Below, one piece after another: positions 35,701 to 47,735 of a DNA stretch of 64,000 nucleotides. Position numbers and translations under genes: made by a program. Source of the DNA: Caenorhabditis remanei (taxonomy: Eukaryota; Nematoda; Chromadorea; Rhabditida; Rhabditidae); the NCBI RefSeq assembly GCF_010183535.1, contig NC_071329.1, forward strand, positions 496,001 to 560,000. The letters run 5' to 3'. Position 1 is the first letter of the stretch. Each line of letters starts with the position of its first letter. The notes under the pieces were generated by a model. That model was not told the origin of the DNA. It was given only the letters and a program-made list of their open reading frames with translations, and made no database searches.

Positions 35701-38700
35701 TACACATATCGGTCGTGGGCTCCTTTCCGCATTGAATCGGTTCGGTGTGGCCACATGGAGTGAGTTTTTTGGAAACTTGCGTCTGAAAATGAAGAGAGTT
35801 GGATGAAAATGTCTGAAAAATGACTTAAAGTATAAAAATATCCAATTTCGGTGTCCATTTACGCAGCTTTAACGCCGTAAATCGACACCAAGCTTAAGAT
35901 AGCTAGAAATTTGGATGAAAATGTCAAATTTTTACATTAATTCTTAGTTTTTGGGACCTTTTTACTCTGAAATTGTTGGTTTTTAAGTAAAATTGAAGTA
36001 GAAACTAGTGAAAACGGCCTAAAGCGAACGAAAAGTCGACCAAAAGACAGGAGACCGTACTCATATGAAAATATATGACTTTCGTGTCGATTTACGCAGG
36101 TTTTACAACGCAAATCGACTTTTTCTAGATTTTGAACAAAAAATGACCGGATTTTCAGTCAAAAATATAGAAATAGACAACACGTTTCATAAAGAAAAGC
36201 CGACATTTGCCAGGACGCCAAAATCACTGAAAAACTGAATATCGTGTCGATTTACGCCGCGTAAATCGACACGAAACTCAAATTCTCTCGATTCTGATCG
36301 AAAAATGACCGAATTTTCAGTAAAAATCTAGAGAAAATCTGAGTTTAACAGTTGGACTTCAAACTTTTGTCAAAAAACTGAATATCGGATCGATTTTACT
36401 CGGATTTTCAACATTTTTCATCTAAAAACTGTTATTTCCGAACTTTATTACCTCGCACTCAATCAACTCCAATCTCTCCGGCATATAACTCGAACACACC
36501 ACCTTCTGCTCATGTCTACACGGCAGAATGACCTCCACAATCTCCTGACACTCAATAGTACACGGCTCGCCACAGTACTCCGCGCACTGATGATTGCAAG
36601 TGAGCATTCGATTCTCACACCGTTGATTGCACGCTCCATCGAAATTTCCAGTCATCAAGGCGCCACATTTCACGGGTTTCGAGTGTCCACACTCCAAATC
36701 TAACATCACGAATTCTTCGCACTCTGTCGATGGGATACACGGGTCTCCACACCTCGCCGCGCATCGATGTCCACATTGGAGAGTTTGAGAGCACAATTGA
36801 TCACATTTGGCTATTCGAATTCGGCTACACGGTGTAGAGACAGAATGACCGCATGGTAACGTGAGATTCACCAAACGCATACATTGTCCACACTCTTCAT
36901 AACAGAGTTTCGCGCATTTGTGACGGAATTCCGGATTTGGACACTCCTTCTCACAAACGTAGTCACATCTCTGATCATGTTCGTACTCGACATTCGGATG
37001 GCATCGACGACTACACAAGTGTCCGCACATCTTCTCAATTCCACACAATTCCAGACAACCTCCTTCTGGAGATTTCTCCGCGAATTCCGAGGGATCTTTG
37101 ACAAGTGAAATGTTGCCATGCGCGGCGCATTTCAGTGGGATACAGTACTCGACGAGATTGTGATGACAGAGTTGAGCGACGAGTTTATTCCATAACCACG
37201 AGTTATTCTTCAGGTATGCACCGTTTCCAATGATATACATTCCGTGTTGAGCACGAGTTAAAGCGACACAGATTCTGTTAGCGACTGCCAGAAATCCGAT
37301 TCCAGTGTTCTCCGGAGCGCCACGATGAGAGCGGACGAGCGAGACGATGGCAATTTTCGATTCTCTTCCTTGGAAACTGTCGACGGTGTGCACTTGAATG
37401 AGATTCTGATCCTGAGAGGGCAAACCGAACATTGATGGATATTCACGATTGAAGAGATTGCGTTGAGCGGCGTATGTGGTGAGGACGACGATCTGGAAAT
37501 ATCAATTAAATATAAACAATTTCAGCTATTTCAAAAAATGTCAATTTTCAGCAAAAGCACGTCAATTTTCAGCCAAAAATGTCAGTTTTTAGCGTAAAAA
37601 AAACCGATTTTCAGCCAAAAACGTCAATTTTCAGAATAAAAAATCGCTATCTTTTCATCTTGATATAAAAATTTCAGCGTTTTCAGTTGAAAAATTCAAC
37701 TATTTCACTAAAAATTGCTGAAAATCCCATTTTTCACATACATCTTGTGGCTTATAGCTTTGTTTCAACAAGTGTCGAACCAACTCGACAACCATCATCA
37801 ATTCGTGTTTGTTCATCCACGAGATTCCATCGGGAGTGTCCTCTCGAGCTGCGTGTGACCACAGGAACAAGTTCGTCGCCATTCCCTCGACATCCGGATA
37901 TTCGGACACGTTTTCTGCGTCGAGTACGCTGAAAATTAGAGATTTTTGGTGTGAAAATGTGAAAATAACAATAGAAATAGCTGAAAACGCCTCTTTTAAT
38001 GATTTTTTATGGGTTTTTCTGAATCTGTGTCAATTTACTGTACATTAAAAAGCTCAAAAACAGAAAAACACATTAGAAATCGATTTACAGCAAAATGCTT
38101 GTTCTTTCAGCTAGAAGTTTTCGCATTTATTCATTGATGATTCCATCTCAAATCGACTGAAATCGATTTTGAGTCTTTTTTCTTTCTTTTTATTTGAAAT
38201 ATTTGAATTTCGAAGACAAAAATAACCGATTTTCAGTAAAACTTGGTTGAAAAGTTCCTCAAAATCAATGCTAATACCGAAAAGACGTCCAAAGCGCCCC
38301 AGACATTGCCTAAAGTCAAATCTCTCTGGCGTGCCTTTGACGCGTTTTCTGGTGAAATAAGTTCGAATTTTTTCAAGCTTTCCCCTTTCTAAAAACGCAC
38401 TTATCATAGAATCCTGGCTTCACAATCACATTCGAAATCATCAAATTCATTCTGTGTTGTTCTCTCAATTGCGAGTACGGTAACGCCCGTTCGACGAGTC
38501 GTTCAAACATTGAAATCTGCATTCCATACTCTGTTCCGAGCTCGTGAACCGCCGGATTCGGACGGAGTTGCTTATGATCTCCAATCATAACACAATGCTC
38601 GACACTCGAAATCATCGCTGACACAATATGAGCTTCCAACACTTCGGCCGCTTCCTCAACAATCAGAATCCGCGGTTCGACGCGCTCCAGAATCGGACGA

Positions 38701-41700
38701 AGACGTGAGCATCCGGTAGTTGTCGCACCAATAATCATAGGCATTCTCATAATCTCCGCATCCACTCGATCCATCGCTTCCTGCATTTTCTTACAAGCCG
38801 CTCGGTACTCGCTGATCTGCTGCGGCAATATCTCCACAATCATTTTCCGCACCTCCTCACACCAATGCATATAGAGAGCCCATCGTTTCGGTCTCGCCAG
38901 ACTGAAAATGAACTTGACATCTTCCAATTCCTTCTGTTGAAGCGGTGGCGTCGAGAGAATCATCGATTTGACTTCTTGCACCAATTTGTTGATATTCTCG
39001 TCGACTGGACAATTTCCGGCGGTTTGTTTCGATTTCACTCCCATCAGGGGAACGGTGTGGGGTCGTTGATCTCCGGCGACTATCCAAGGATGTTTCGTGT
39101 AGTACTCGTCGGCGGCGGAAGGTGTCAGTTGGGTGACGATGTCTTTTCCAGAACAGCTGAGCTGAAAATGAGAGGAATTTCAGATTGAAAAAAACAGTAA
39201 AATCCATACTTAACACGCTTCAAACTCAATATTATGAACTCAAAAATATACCAAAATGAAGATCTCGACGAGTTCTACGCCTCTGATATAATTTGGGCCG
39301 AATGGCTATTCGTTAATATGCCACAGGCCGGGCTAGAATGGCTTTTTGTCTGAAAATATCGATTTTCACTCTCGAATCTGGTTTCTCCTGGAAAATCTCA
39401 GTTTTCTCACTAAATTTGTCGTTTTTCACTGAATTTCCGTTAAATTCGATCTTGAAATCTCATATTTTTTAAGAAAAATTGGATTTTTCCGGATGAAATT
39501 TGTCGAAATTATAGTAAAAATGACAAAATATGAGTTTTCAGACTCGAATTGATCGAAAACTCAGTGAAAATCGACAATTTTAGTAAGTAAACTGGGATTT
39601 TCCAGGAGAAATCAGATTGAAAAATGGAAGAATGACTGAAAATCATCATTTTTCGTGAGAAAATCAATATTTTCAGACAAAAAACCATTTTAGCTCAGCC
39701 CGCGGCACATTAACAAATAGCACTCCGGCATGGACATAAAACTCGTCGAGATCTACATTTTGGTGTATTTTTCAGCTCATAATATTGAGTTTGAAGCGAG
39801 TTACATTTGCAAGTATAGATTGAAGGGCAAATTCTTATTTTTGAGGGATTTAGCTCGAAAATCGACAATTTTCGGCCGAAAATCGACATTTTTGACGAAA
39901 CCCCTTACATTCATCTTTTCAAAAATGCGATCCAACACTTGCTCATCATCCAAATCCATCTCCTTCTCATTCTCCTCATCATCTCCTTCAACCGTCAAAA
40001 ACTGGCGATCATTCTCCTCATCCGAATCTTCTGGAATCTCCAGAAACTTGCTCTTCTTCGCCTTCTTCGTCTGCATCTTCGTCGCTCTTCCGAAATCTCT
40101 ATCAAGCAGCCAACAAGCGAGCGCTTCATCAGCATTCAGTGGTTGCTCCCTCGTATCTATATGTTCTATAGCGAAATTGTTGATTTCGTCTTGGAAATTC
40201 GGATGCATCACATGATGGAGTACTGTATACGATAGCAGCTCAGTTCGAGAGCAATGTAACGTAAAACTTGAAACTGCCAGATGATCCGCCTTCTTTCTCC
40301 TCTGTCCACTCGCTTTCGATTGCTCCCTTTGTGCCGCATCTGACACCGTGGATCGATACTGTTCATGCACATCGAATCTCATGATATTTTTTCTCTTCAA
40401 GAACTCGGATTCACACTTTCTTCCATATCTAATCATCTTCGGTTTCCCATTGTCTTTCGACAACTCCTCATCATCTTCAATCATCATCAGAATCCTCTCC
40501 AAGAAGTTGTCCAATCCTGAATTCGTATAACACACCACAAGAATCGGCTCCGTCATTTTCCAGTGACTTCTATTCTGCAACATCGTCTTCACAATTTGCA
40601 CTCCAATATGCGTTTTTCCAGTTCCCGGCGGTCCTTGAATCAGCGATAACTCGTGTTTGAAAGTGGCACAGAACGCCTGTCGTTGACTTTCATCCATATT
40701 TTTCGGGTGGAATTCATCCAACAATCGGGAGATTCTGTACCATTTCTTGTCAATCAGAATGTGATCAGATCCCTTCGTATCGACACCAATCAACTGGCGG
40801 AAAATCGGCTCCTGTAGTTGACAGTACTCCAGATCCATTTCTTCCTTGGAGGGCGCTTTGGTGTTTATAGTGATATAATCATCATCATCATCGTCTACAC
40901 CTCTCGGAATCGCTTTTCCACTCATAAACCGTCTCGCCGCCGCTTGGGATCTCAACTCCAAAAAGTACTTCTCCTTCGCCTTCTCCTCCTGAATCTGCTC
41001 CTGATTCTTCTCAAATCGATGAAAATACGGTCGATAGATATCCTTCTTCCCATGAACAATGTAGCGTTCGAATGGCATCGGTTTGAACGGGCTAATCGTT
41101 TTAAGATTCTCCAGAACATGCTTATACATCGGGAGGTACGAAGTGGCCTGTACCATCTGATAAGTCTTATTCGGCTGGAACGGAGCGGTCTCCTCATGAA
41201 CTGCAAAGTGCAAACATCCATTGTAAACCAGTTTCGACGTTTGAATGTGTCCCAAATGGAAATCCGTCTCGAATCTATCACAACTGAGCATCACCAATCC
41301 CAACTCCTTCATCTCTCTATCATTCTCCACCAACTTCTCTACATCGTATCTCGCCGGGAAGATGATTCTCATCTCCGCTCCATCTCTCTCTGTCACCTGC
41401 TTTCCTTCTACTGACTCAATGACGAATACAGAGATATCCGAGCACGGCTGACCATCCAATCGTTTTCCTTTACACGTTCCATTCCTTGTGTAGATTGATA
41501 ATCCGTCACGCATCGGACTAACCAGATCTTCTCTCAACAATCGGAACTGGACATCCAAATAGTGTTGAGCGTTCTTATAGATTCCAAGCTCCTGAATCCG
41601 TCGGAGATACGGTTCCGTGGGATTCACATATTCTTTCAACGTGGGAACTGATGGAAACGTTCTGAAATCTTCCGGAGGCTCCATTCGTTCACATTTCATA

Positions 41701-44700
41701 TACGGCGGCTGGTAGTCGTCTTCTTCGACACAATTGGTGTACTTATAAGGCTGCTTCGGTTTCTCATCGCAATTCGTAGTCGGTAGATCAAGATCTGGTT
41801 GTGGACCACCATCTTCCAAGTCGTCAGATATATCTAGTACCGGGAAGTCGTCGTCCTCTTCATCGACGGTACCACCGCCGTTCTGAAACCCCATCGGATG
41901 TAGACGTCGTCTGGCTTCTTCTTCTTCGGCTCGTTGAAGTTCTCGGATTCGTTGTTGCCGGTAGAATTCTTGCTCGTTACGCTGCTCCTCCTCCATTCGT
42001 TCTTGCTGGCGCCGTCGTTGCTGCTCTTCGGTGCGGCGTTGCTTCAGAAACCTGTGATCGGATTCAGAGCTTCTTTCATCGATCGAAGAAGACTTGAAGT
42101 CCGAGGAGTGCAGGGAGTGATCGTCGTAGGGTCTTCTGAATTCTGAATCTTCTTGACGTCGCTCCGCCAGAATCCTCCGCTCATCGAAATGAGAATCCAC
42201 TTGTGACGATGCGGAGCTTTGTTCTCCTCTCGCTTCGGGTCTTCTGAATTCCGAATCTTCTTGACGTCGCTCCGCCAGAATCCGACGATTATCATCGATA
42301 CCAACTTGTGACGAATCAACTTGTGACGACGCGGAGCTCTGCACTTCTCCTCTCGCTTTTACTATCCATTTTTCGATATGTATCACCATTTTTTGAATGT
42401 TTTCAAGCTCTTTTTCAGTGGCTCCACCACGTTGCAACTCTGTCGTGTGGCACGATTTGTATTTCTCGTAAAAGTCTTGCCAGGAAGAGCTCTGAAAATC
42501 AACCATTTTCATCAAAATTTTAAGCGAAAAACCCACAAAATTGTCTATAGTCAACATGTAACCATTCTGATATCTGGCGGTATTGAAGTAGAGCATAATT
42601 AGTTCAATGAAAAGTGAAATCAAGTCATCACTCCACTTTCTCGTCACAAACGAGCGATCCAGAAATTTCTTTTTGAGTTTCGTCTCGAATGCCCGATGGA
42701 ACAGTTCGTTTAGAATATTTTTACTGGAGCCCTGAATCTGTTTATTCCGAGAAGATACCGCGTGATTCACGATGTAGAGAAGATCCAGATTCTTGGTAAG
42801 CGAGAGGAATGGATGCTCGAATCGGTTGAACAGTTTGTCGCCTTTGATGTATTGTGACTGAAAATCAGAGAATTTCAGATGTTTTTGATCAAATTTTAAG
42901 ATTTTTCAGCGGATTTTGACTGAAAATCAGAAGTTTTTTTGCTATTTCTGACATAATTCAAAAGAAAATGCTTGCAAGTATTACCACGGCACGCTTCTTA
43001 CAACCGCGCTCTACCGAAACCGGAGAAAATTGTTTGGGAAATTGAGAGATGCAGAGAAAAAGAGTCATTTTTCAAGGGGATTTCGGTGGAGCGCATTTGT
43101 AAGAACTGTGCTGAGCTAATATCTGAAACTCCAAATTTTCAGATTTTTCAGCGGATTTTGACTGAAAACCAGAGAATTTTGACTATTTTTGACAGATTGT
43201 TAAACAGACTCCGTATTTTCAGATTTTCAGCTTAAAATCGTAGAAAATCAGAGAATTTCGAATATTTTTGACTAAATTTTGGAAGGAAATTGCGATTTTA
43301 ACGTCTAGAAATGTTTTAAGCTTCAAATTTTCTAATTTTTCAGCTTTTTTAAACCATTTTTTTTTTCGGTTTTTTATAGTTTTCAGCCTAAATCCCGTAC
43401 CATATCACTCTCATGTTTCTTAACCGGCGATCCTCTCTCCGGATTCTCTGGATCTGGCACAAATCGAAGTGCTTCCAATACATCTTCATGTGACAGAATC
43501 GAGTGTCCATTCAATTCTTCCTCTTCTTCGTCTCGTGGCTCTTCACGTCTTCTGCTTGAAGCTGACGACGTCGACGGCACGTCATCACTGAATACCGAGA
43601 CGGTTGTGCTCGACGAAGGGAGTGGAGCTGAAAAATCATAGAAATTCTTGTGATTAGAGTTGAAAAATCATTCAAAAACCACTTTTCGTGCTGGAAGATG
43701 AATAAGAATGGTCAGTGGTTATTATCGGAATAAAAAAGTTCCGACATTTTTTACCGACACGCAAGAGTCGCGGTACTGGTAGATCAGAAACGCCCACTCA
43801 TCATAAACATTTCTTCTGCAAAATCAGGGCACGGTTTCATTGAATTCGCGGGTGAAGTTTTGTTTAAAAATACCACTTTTTAAATAAAATTTGACCTATT
43901 TCCTTTAGAATTTGATCTTTTTTCCTCAAACTTCATGGTGAAAATGAAATTTTAAGGGAAATAGGTCAAATTTTATTTAAAAAGTGGTATTTTTAAACAA
44001 AACTTCACCCGCGAATTCAATGAAACCGTGCCCTGATTTTGCAGAAGAAATGTTTATGATGAGTGGGCGTTTCTGATCTACCAGTACCGCGACTCTTGCG
44101 TGTCGGTAAAAAATGTCGGAACTTTTTTATTCCGATAATATAAATCGGCCAAAAACCTGTAGAAAATCGGCTGAAATTGGTTGAAATTGACTAAAATTGG
44201 CTGAAAATCGCGTGAAAATTGCTGAAATTGACTAAAATTAGTGAAATGACCTACTGAAATTTTTATTTTTATAAATTTCTAGGCCAGCCGTGATTTCTAC
44301 AAGCCAGATGGTCTTTTCGCTTTATTTTACACAAATTCTGAACGATTTAGCAATTTTCTTGTGAATTCTGTTGTCGGTTCACGAAAAACTCCCGGTCGTG
44401 CTTAAAGGCGCATCTGATTTGTCTGAAATTCGTTTTGTAGTAGAGAAATGTCGAGTCTCAAACTGCAAAACGAATTTCAGACAAATCAGATGCGCCTTTA
44501 AGCACGACCGGGAGTTCTTCGTGAACCGACAACAGAATTCCATCAGAAAACTGTTAAATCGTTCAGAATTCGAGTAAAAATAAAGCGAAAAGACCATTTG
44601 GCTTGTAGAAATCACGGCTGGTCTAGAACTTAATTCAAATAAAAATTTTAGTAGGTTATTTCACTAATTTCAGCCGATTTTTGACTACTTTCAGCCATTT

Positions 44701-47700
44701 TCAGCCCATTTTTAACCGATTTCAGACATTTTCAGCCGATTTTCTACAGATTTCGATCGATTTTTAGCCATTTAACCACCGACCATTTTTATTCATTTTT
44801 CAGCCTGAAAATGAGTTTTTAACAACGATGTTTGCGTAAAACCCCATAAATATCTCACTTCTCAACCCTGGCGGTCTTTCTAACGGTATTCCAGGTGGTG
44901 GCTGAATTCCGAGTCCAGGCGGAGGCGGAATCACTTGTGAAGATGCGGATCGAGACGGAGCTCGGAGTCCTGGTGGTGGTAAACCCGGTGGTGCGGTGTT
45001 TGAGTTCATTTTGCTGCTGTTACGGCTGCTATGAGATCTGGAATTATAGCATAGAGGATATGGAGCACTTGGTGAGCAAAGGGAACGGAAAAAGGACGGA
45101 AAATCGAGAAAAATTCGAATAAAAATGGCAAAAATGCATTAAAAACCCACAAAAACCGAGAAAAAGAAAAATTATCGGGTGAAACTTCTTTTTCTCTCTT
45201 CAGCTGTCTGCGTCTCCTCTCTTCACACACTCTCTCTCACCCAAGCCAACCCGACGAAGGGGAAACCAAGGGAGGTCTCCAAACCGGTCATAATAACACA
45301 AGTTTGTGGGAAAAAAAGGCAAAAAAGAGAAAAAAAATGGCGAAAAAATCCGTTTCGTCGTCGATATTTCCAGCATTACCTCATCTTGGCGCTCGCTGCT
45401 TTCAGTTTCTGCTCCTTGAGATGCATCTCGTGAGCGTCAATTTCTAAATCGTGATCGTCGACTCCCTTTTCTTTACCGAATGTTGACACTCTGAAATTGG
45501 TTGAAATGGCTGAAAATTTTGGGCTTTCTTGTGGTTTAAAATATTTTTCTCAGTACAAAAATATGTCGGAAAAAGAGTGCTTTCAACCCCTTTCTAAGTC
45601 GATTTATATACGAAAAATTCAGAATTTTCGATTTTCGCGCTGAAAAACACTATTTTTATCGTCTTTTTCAGCTCTTTATTGCTAGTTTTCTTGAAAAAAT
45701 CGTGTCTGACACTGAAAATAAGTTAAAATTGACATTTTCAGCTCAAAATGCTACAGGAAACCGAGCTGAAACAGTTATTCGTAACTCAAGAATAGAATTT
45801 TTCAGAAAACTTCTTAAAAAGAACTGAAAATTGATTTCTGAGTTGAAAAAGAGTGATTTTAACATTTCCTAAGTTAATTTTCAGTTCTCGGCTTCACAAA
45901 ACTACCAAAAATACGATTTTGCGTAGAAAAACACTATTTTCATTTTCTTTTTCAGCTGTTTTTTGCCAAAAATACGGATTTTAATAGTGTATGCAATGAA
46001 AGCCAATTTTCCTGAAAAAAATCGTGTCTGACACTGAAAATAAGTCAAAATTGACATTTTTCAGCTCAAAAAGCACGGAAAATCGCAGAATTTTTGATTT
46101 TCTCTGGAAACTCCGTACTAACTTCTCATCTGGCGGCATCCACACAGCCACCGACTCGACAAGCCCTTCGGTCTCTCTCAGTGCCGCCGACAATTTCTCG
46201 CACTCTTTCTCCAAGTGATCGTACTCGAAATCTTCCATCATCTCCAGAATTTCATCCCGTTCAAGTCTGAAAAACCAGCAAGAATCCGCGAATTCCACAC
46301 AAATCGCGTCGAGTTCTTCTCTATCGACTTGGTCGACAATGAGGATCACAATTGGGTTCGACAGAGGTCCCGACTCGTATTTCTCTGGAATTTTCTCCAA
46401 TCCGTTACTGATTTCATTGCGAAGTTGAGTGTAGTCGTGGGCGGTCACTGTGGTCTTCAGAACGTCACGTTGAGCGTCGAGGAGGACGCCTGCTTCGATC
46501 ATTGTCACATGGACGATCCCGACGAATTTTCTGGAAACAAAATTTTTATGATTTTTAGTGGGAAAAATGTAGAAAAATGCTTGAAAACCCAAAATTCCGA
46601 GTTTTTAGATGGAAATTAAGCTGAAATCGGGATTTTTAAAGTTTTTGAGCCGAAAATTTGGCTGAAAATCGGATTTTCAGCTTGGAAAATGGGATTTTAG
46701 AGTCTTGTGGTGAGAAAATGAATGAAAACCAGCTTGAAAACCCAAAATTCCGAGTTTTAGGTAGAAATTGAGCTGAAATCGCGATTTTTGATCGAAAATT
46801 CAAATTTCTGAGTTTTTGAGCCGAAAAGTTGGCTGAAAATCCAGAAAAGTAAGTTTTTACTTTCATTCGTTATATCGAAAATCCGTTTTTATATGATTTT
46901 AGTGTGAACATGTCGAAACAATCAATTATTTCCCCTAAAGACCACTCAAAATCTCAAAAAACCGGGTTTCTTTCATTCATTATGTCGAAAATCGGATTCT
47001 GATATCAAGGTGGTACTCTAATTGTCTGAAACTCGTTCTAGATGAGTTTTTCTGTCTCCGAGTCGAATTATTTTATTAATTGTGTAATTAGCACACTGTT
47101 AATAATATAATTTGACTCGGAAACAGAAAAATTCATTTAAAACGAGTTTCAGACAATAAGAATATCACTGTTGGAATCAGATTCCGATTTTCGACATAAA
47201 GAATTTTTTTTTAACCAGATTTTTGAGATTTTGAATGGTCTTTAGGGGAAATTATTGGTTTTTTCGACATTTTTACACTAAAAGTCATACAAAAACGGAT
47301 TTTCGACATTATTTTTCTGGGTTTCCAGTGATTTGCATGAGAAAATAGTGTTATCAGGAATTTTTTCGATTATTCTATGATTTTCAAGCAATTTCGTCGA
47401 GTTTTGATAATACGAGTGTAAAAAATCTCCGTTTTTTCGGCATTTTCACACTAAAAATCATATAAAAACAGATTTTCGACATTATTTTTCTGGATTTTCA
47501 GTGATTTTCATGAGAAAATAGTGTTATTTCTCTGGATTTTCAGTAATTGCTTTTTGAATATTATAAATTATTACATAAAAGCCTCTGCTGGAAACGCTAG
47601 CGACGTTCCGCCGACACGAAAACACATCCACGGACGTCGTCGTTGTCCACGATACGGATCGTCGTCGTACTTCGCCGAGCCGATTTGATGGGGGAGGCGT

Positions 47701-47735
47701 CGGCCACCGACCTCGCGAAGAGGTTCCGGTTTCAT
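32706..47735 (-). CDS. znfx-1: ZNFX-1: SF1 helicase with NFX1-type zinc fingers
   Basis: Fifteen minus-strand exons, about 2,475 residues: 47735-47575, 46530-46123, 45490-45380, 45037-44859, 43627-43401, 42857-42537, 42491-39909, 39161-38401, 37928-37742, 37492-36452, 35782-35296, 34950-34703, 34385-33897, 33040-32911, 32800-32706. After a Pro/Gly- and Glu/Arg-rich N-terminal third comes a superfamily 1 helicase core: Walker A GPPGTGKT (about 1089-1096), motif II VEEAAE (about 1498), GDHKQLRP, and motifs V/VI VDSFQGRESKI and VALTRAQHG. A Cys/His array of NFX1-type fingers follows (CGHRCAARCGDPC, CGHLCGNRCGHC). In C. elegans ZNFX-1 works in germline Z granules with Argonautes to maintain small-RNA inheritance. 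The first two exons, and a 45-base in-frame intron at 42492-42536, are the least certain parts of the model. Confidence 0.93.
33090..33340. repeat. Palindrome 4 in a znfx-1 intron
   Basis: TTTTGGTCTGCTAGCT and ACTACAAACTAC at 33090-33117 pair with GTAGTTTGTAGT and AGCTAGCAGGCCAAAA at 33310-33340. A GAGAGAGAGAGAGCTAGCAG repeat lies between. Intron 33041-33896. Confidence 0.7.
34990..35285. repeat. Dispersed repeat family G in a znfx-1 intron
   Basis: Palindromic: GAAAGCTGAGAAAACGCTGA and the CCCGAGGCCTGGTATTCGAG block at the left pair with AACCCAGCCTCTAGGAC and TTAAGCTTTCCAATGATATA at the right. Related to 16265-16530. Confidence 0.6.
39200..39825. repeat. Dispersed repeat family B copies in a znfx-1 intron
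   Basis: The left part (39203-39365) and right part (39690-39820) carry the family core in opposite orientation: CTCAAAAATATACCAAAATG and ATTTTGGTGTATTTTTCAGC. AT-rich spacer with GATTTTC-type low complexity separates them. Confidence 0.7.
42975..43128. repeat. Palindromic repeat family A in a znfx-1 intron
   Basis: CTTACAACCGCGCTCTACCG at the left pairs with GGTGGAGCGCATTTGTAAG at the right. Same family as 5675-5812, 51722-51878 and 55432-55582. Confidence 0.75.
43721..44139. repeat. Palindrome 1 in a znfx-1 intron, near-perfect
   Basis: About 419 bases. The left arm starts ATTATCGGAATAAAAAAGTT and the right arm ends AACTTTTTTATTCCGATAAT. The arms match over nearly their full length around a centre at about 43930. 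Intron 43628-44858. Confidence 0.9.
44236..44670. repeat. Palindrome 2 in the same znfx-1 intron
   Basis: About 435 bases centred near 44453. Arms share AGGCGCATCTGATTTGTCTG and its complement, and CGTGATTTCTACAAGCC near the ends. Unrelated in sequence to palindrome 1, which is about 100 bases to its left. Confidence 0.9.
46874..47307. repeat. Palindrome 3 in znfx-1 intron 1
   Basis: About 430 bases centred near 47090. Left-arm blocks include CCCCTAAAGACCACTCAAAA and GTCTGAAACTCGTTCTAGATG; complements of these appear at about 47225-47265 and 47140-47160. Confidence 0.85.

Noticed and set aside
44859..45009. ATG at 45009 as the znfx-1 start
   Set aside because: The frame stays open upstream to a good acceptor at 45037 and continues in phase through three more exons to an ATG at 47735, so the shorter start looks internal. 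It could still be an alternative start.
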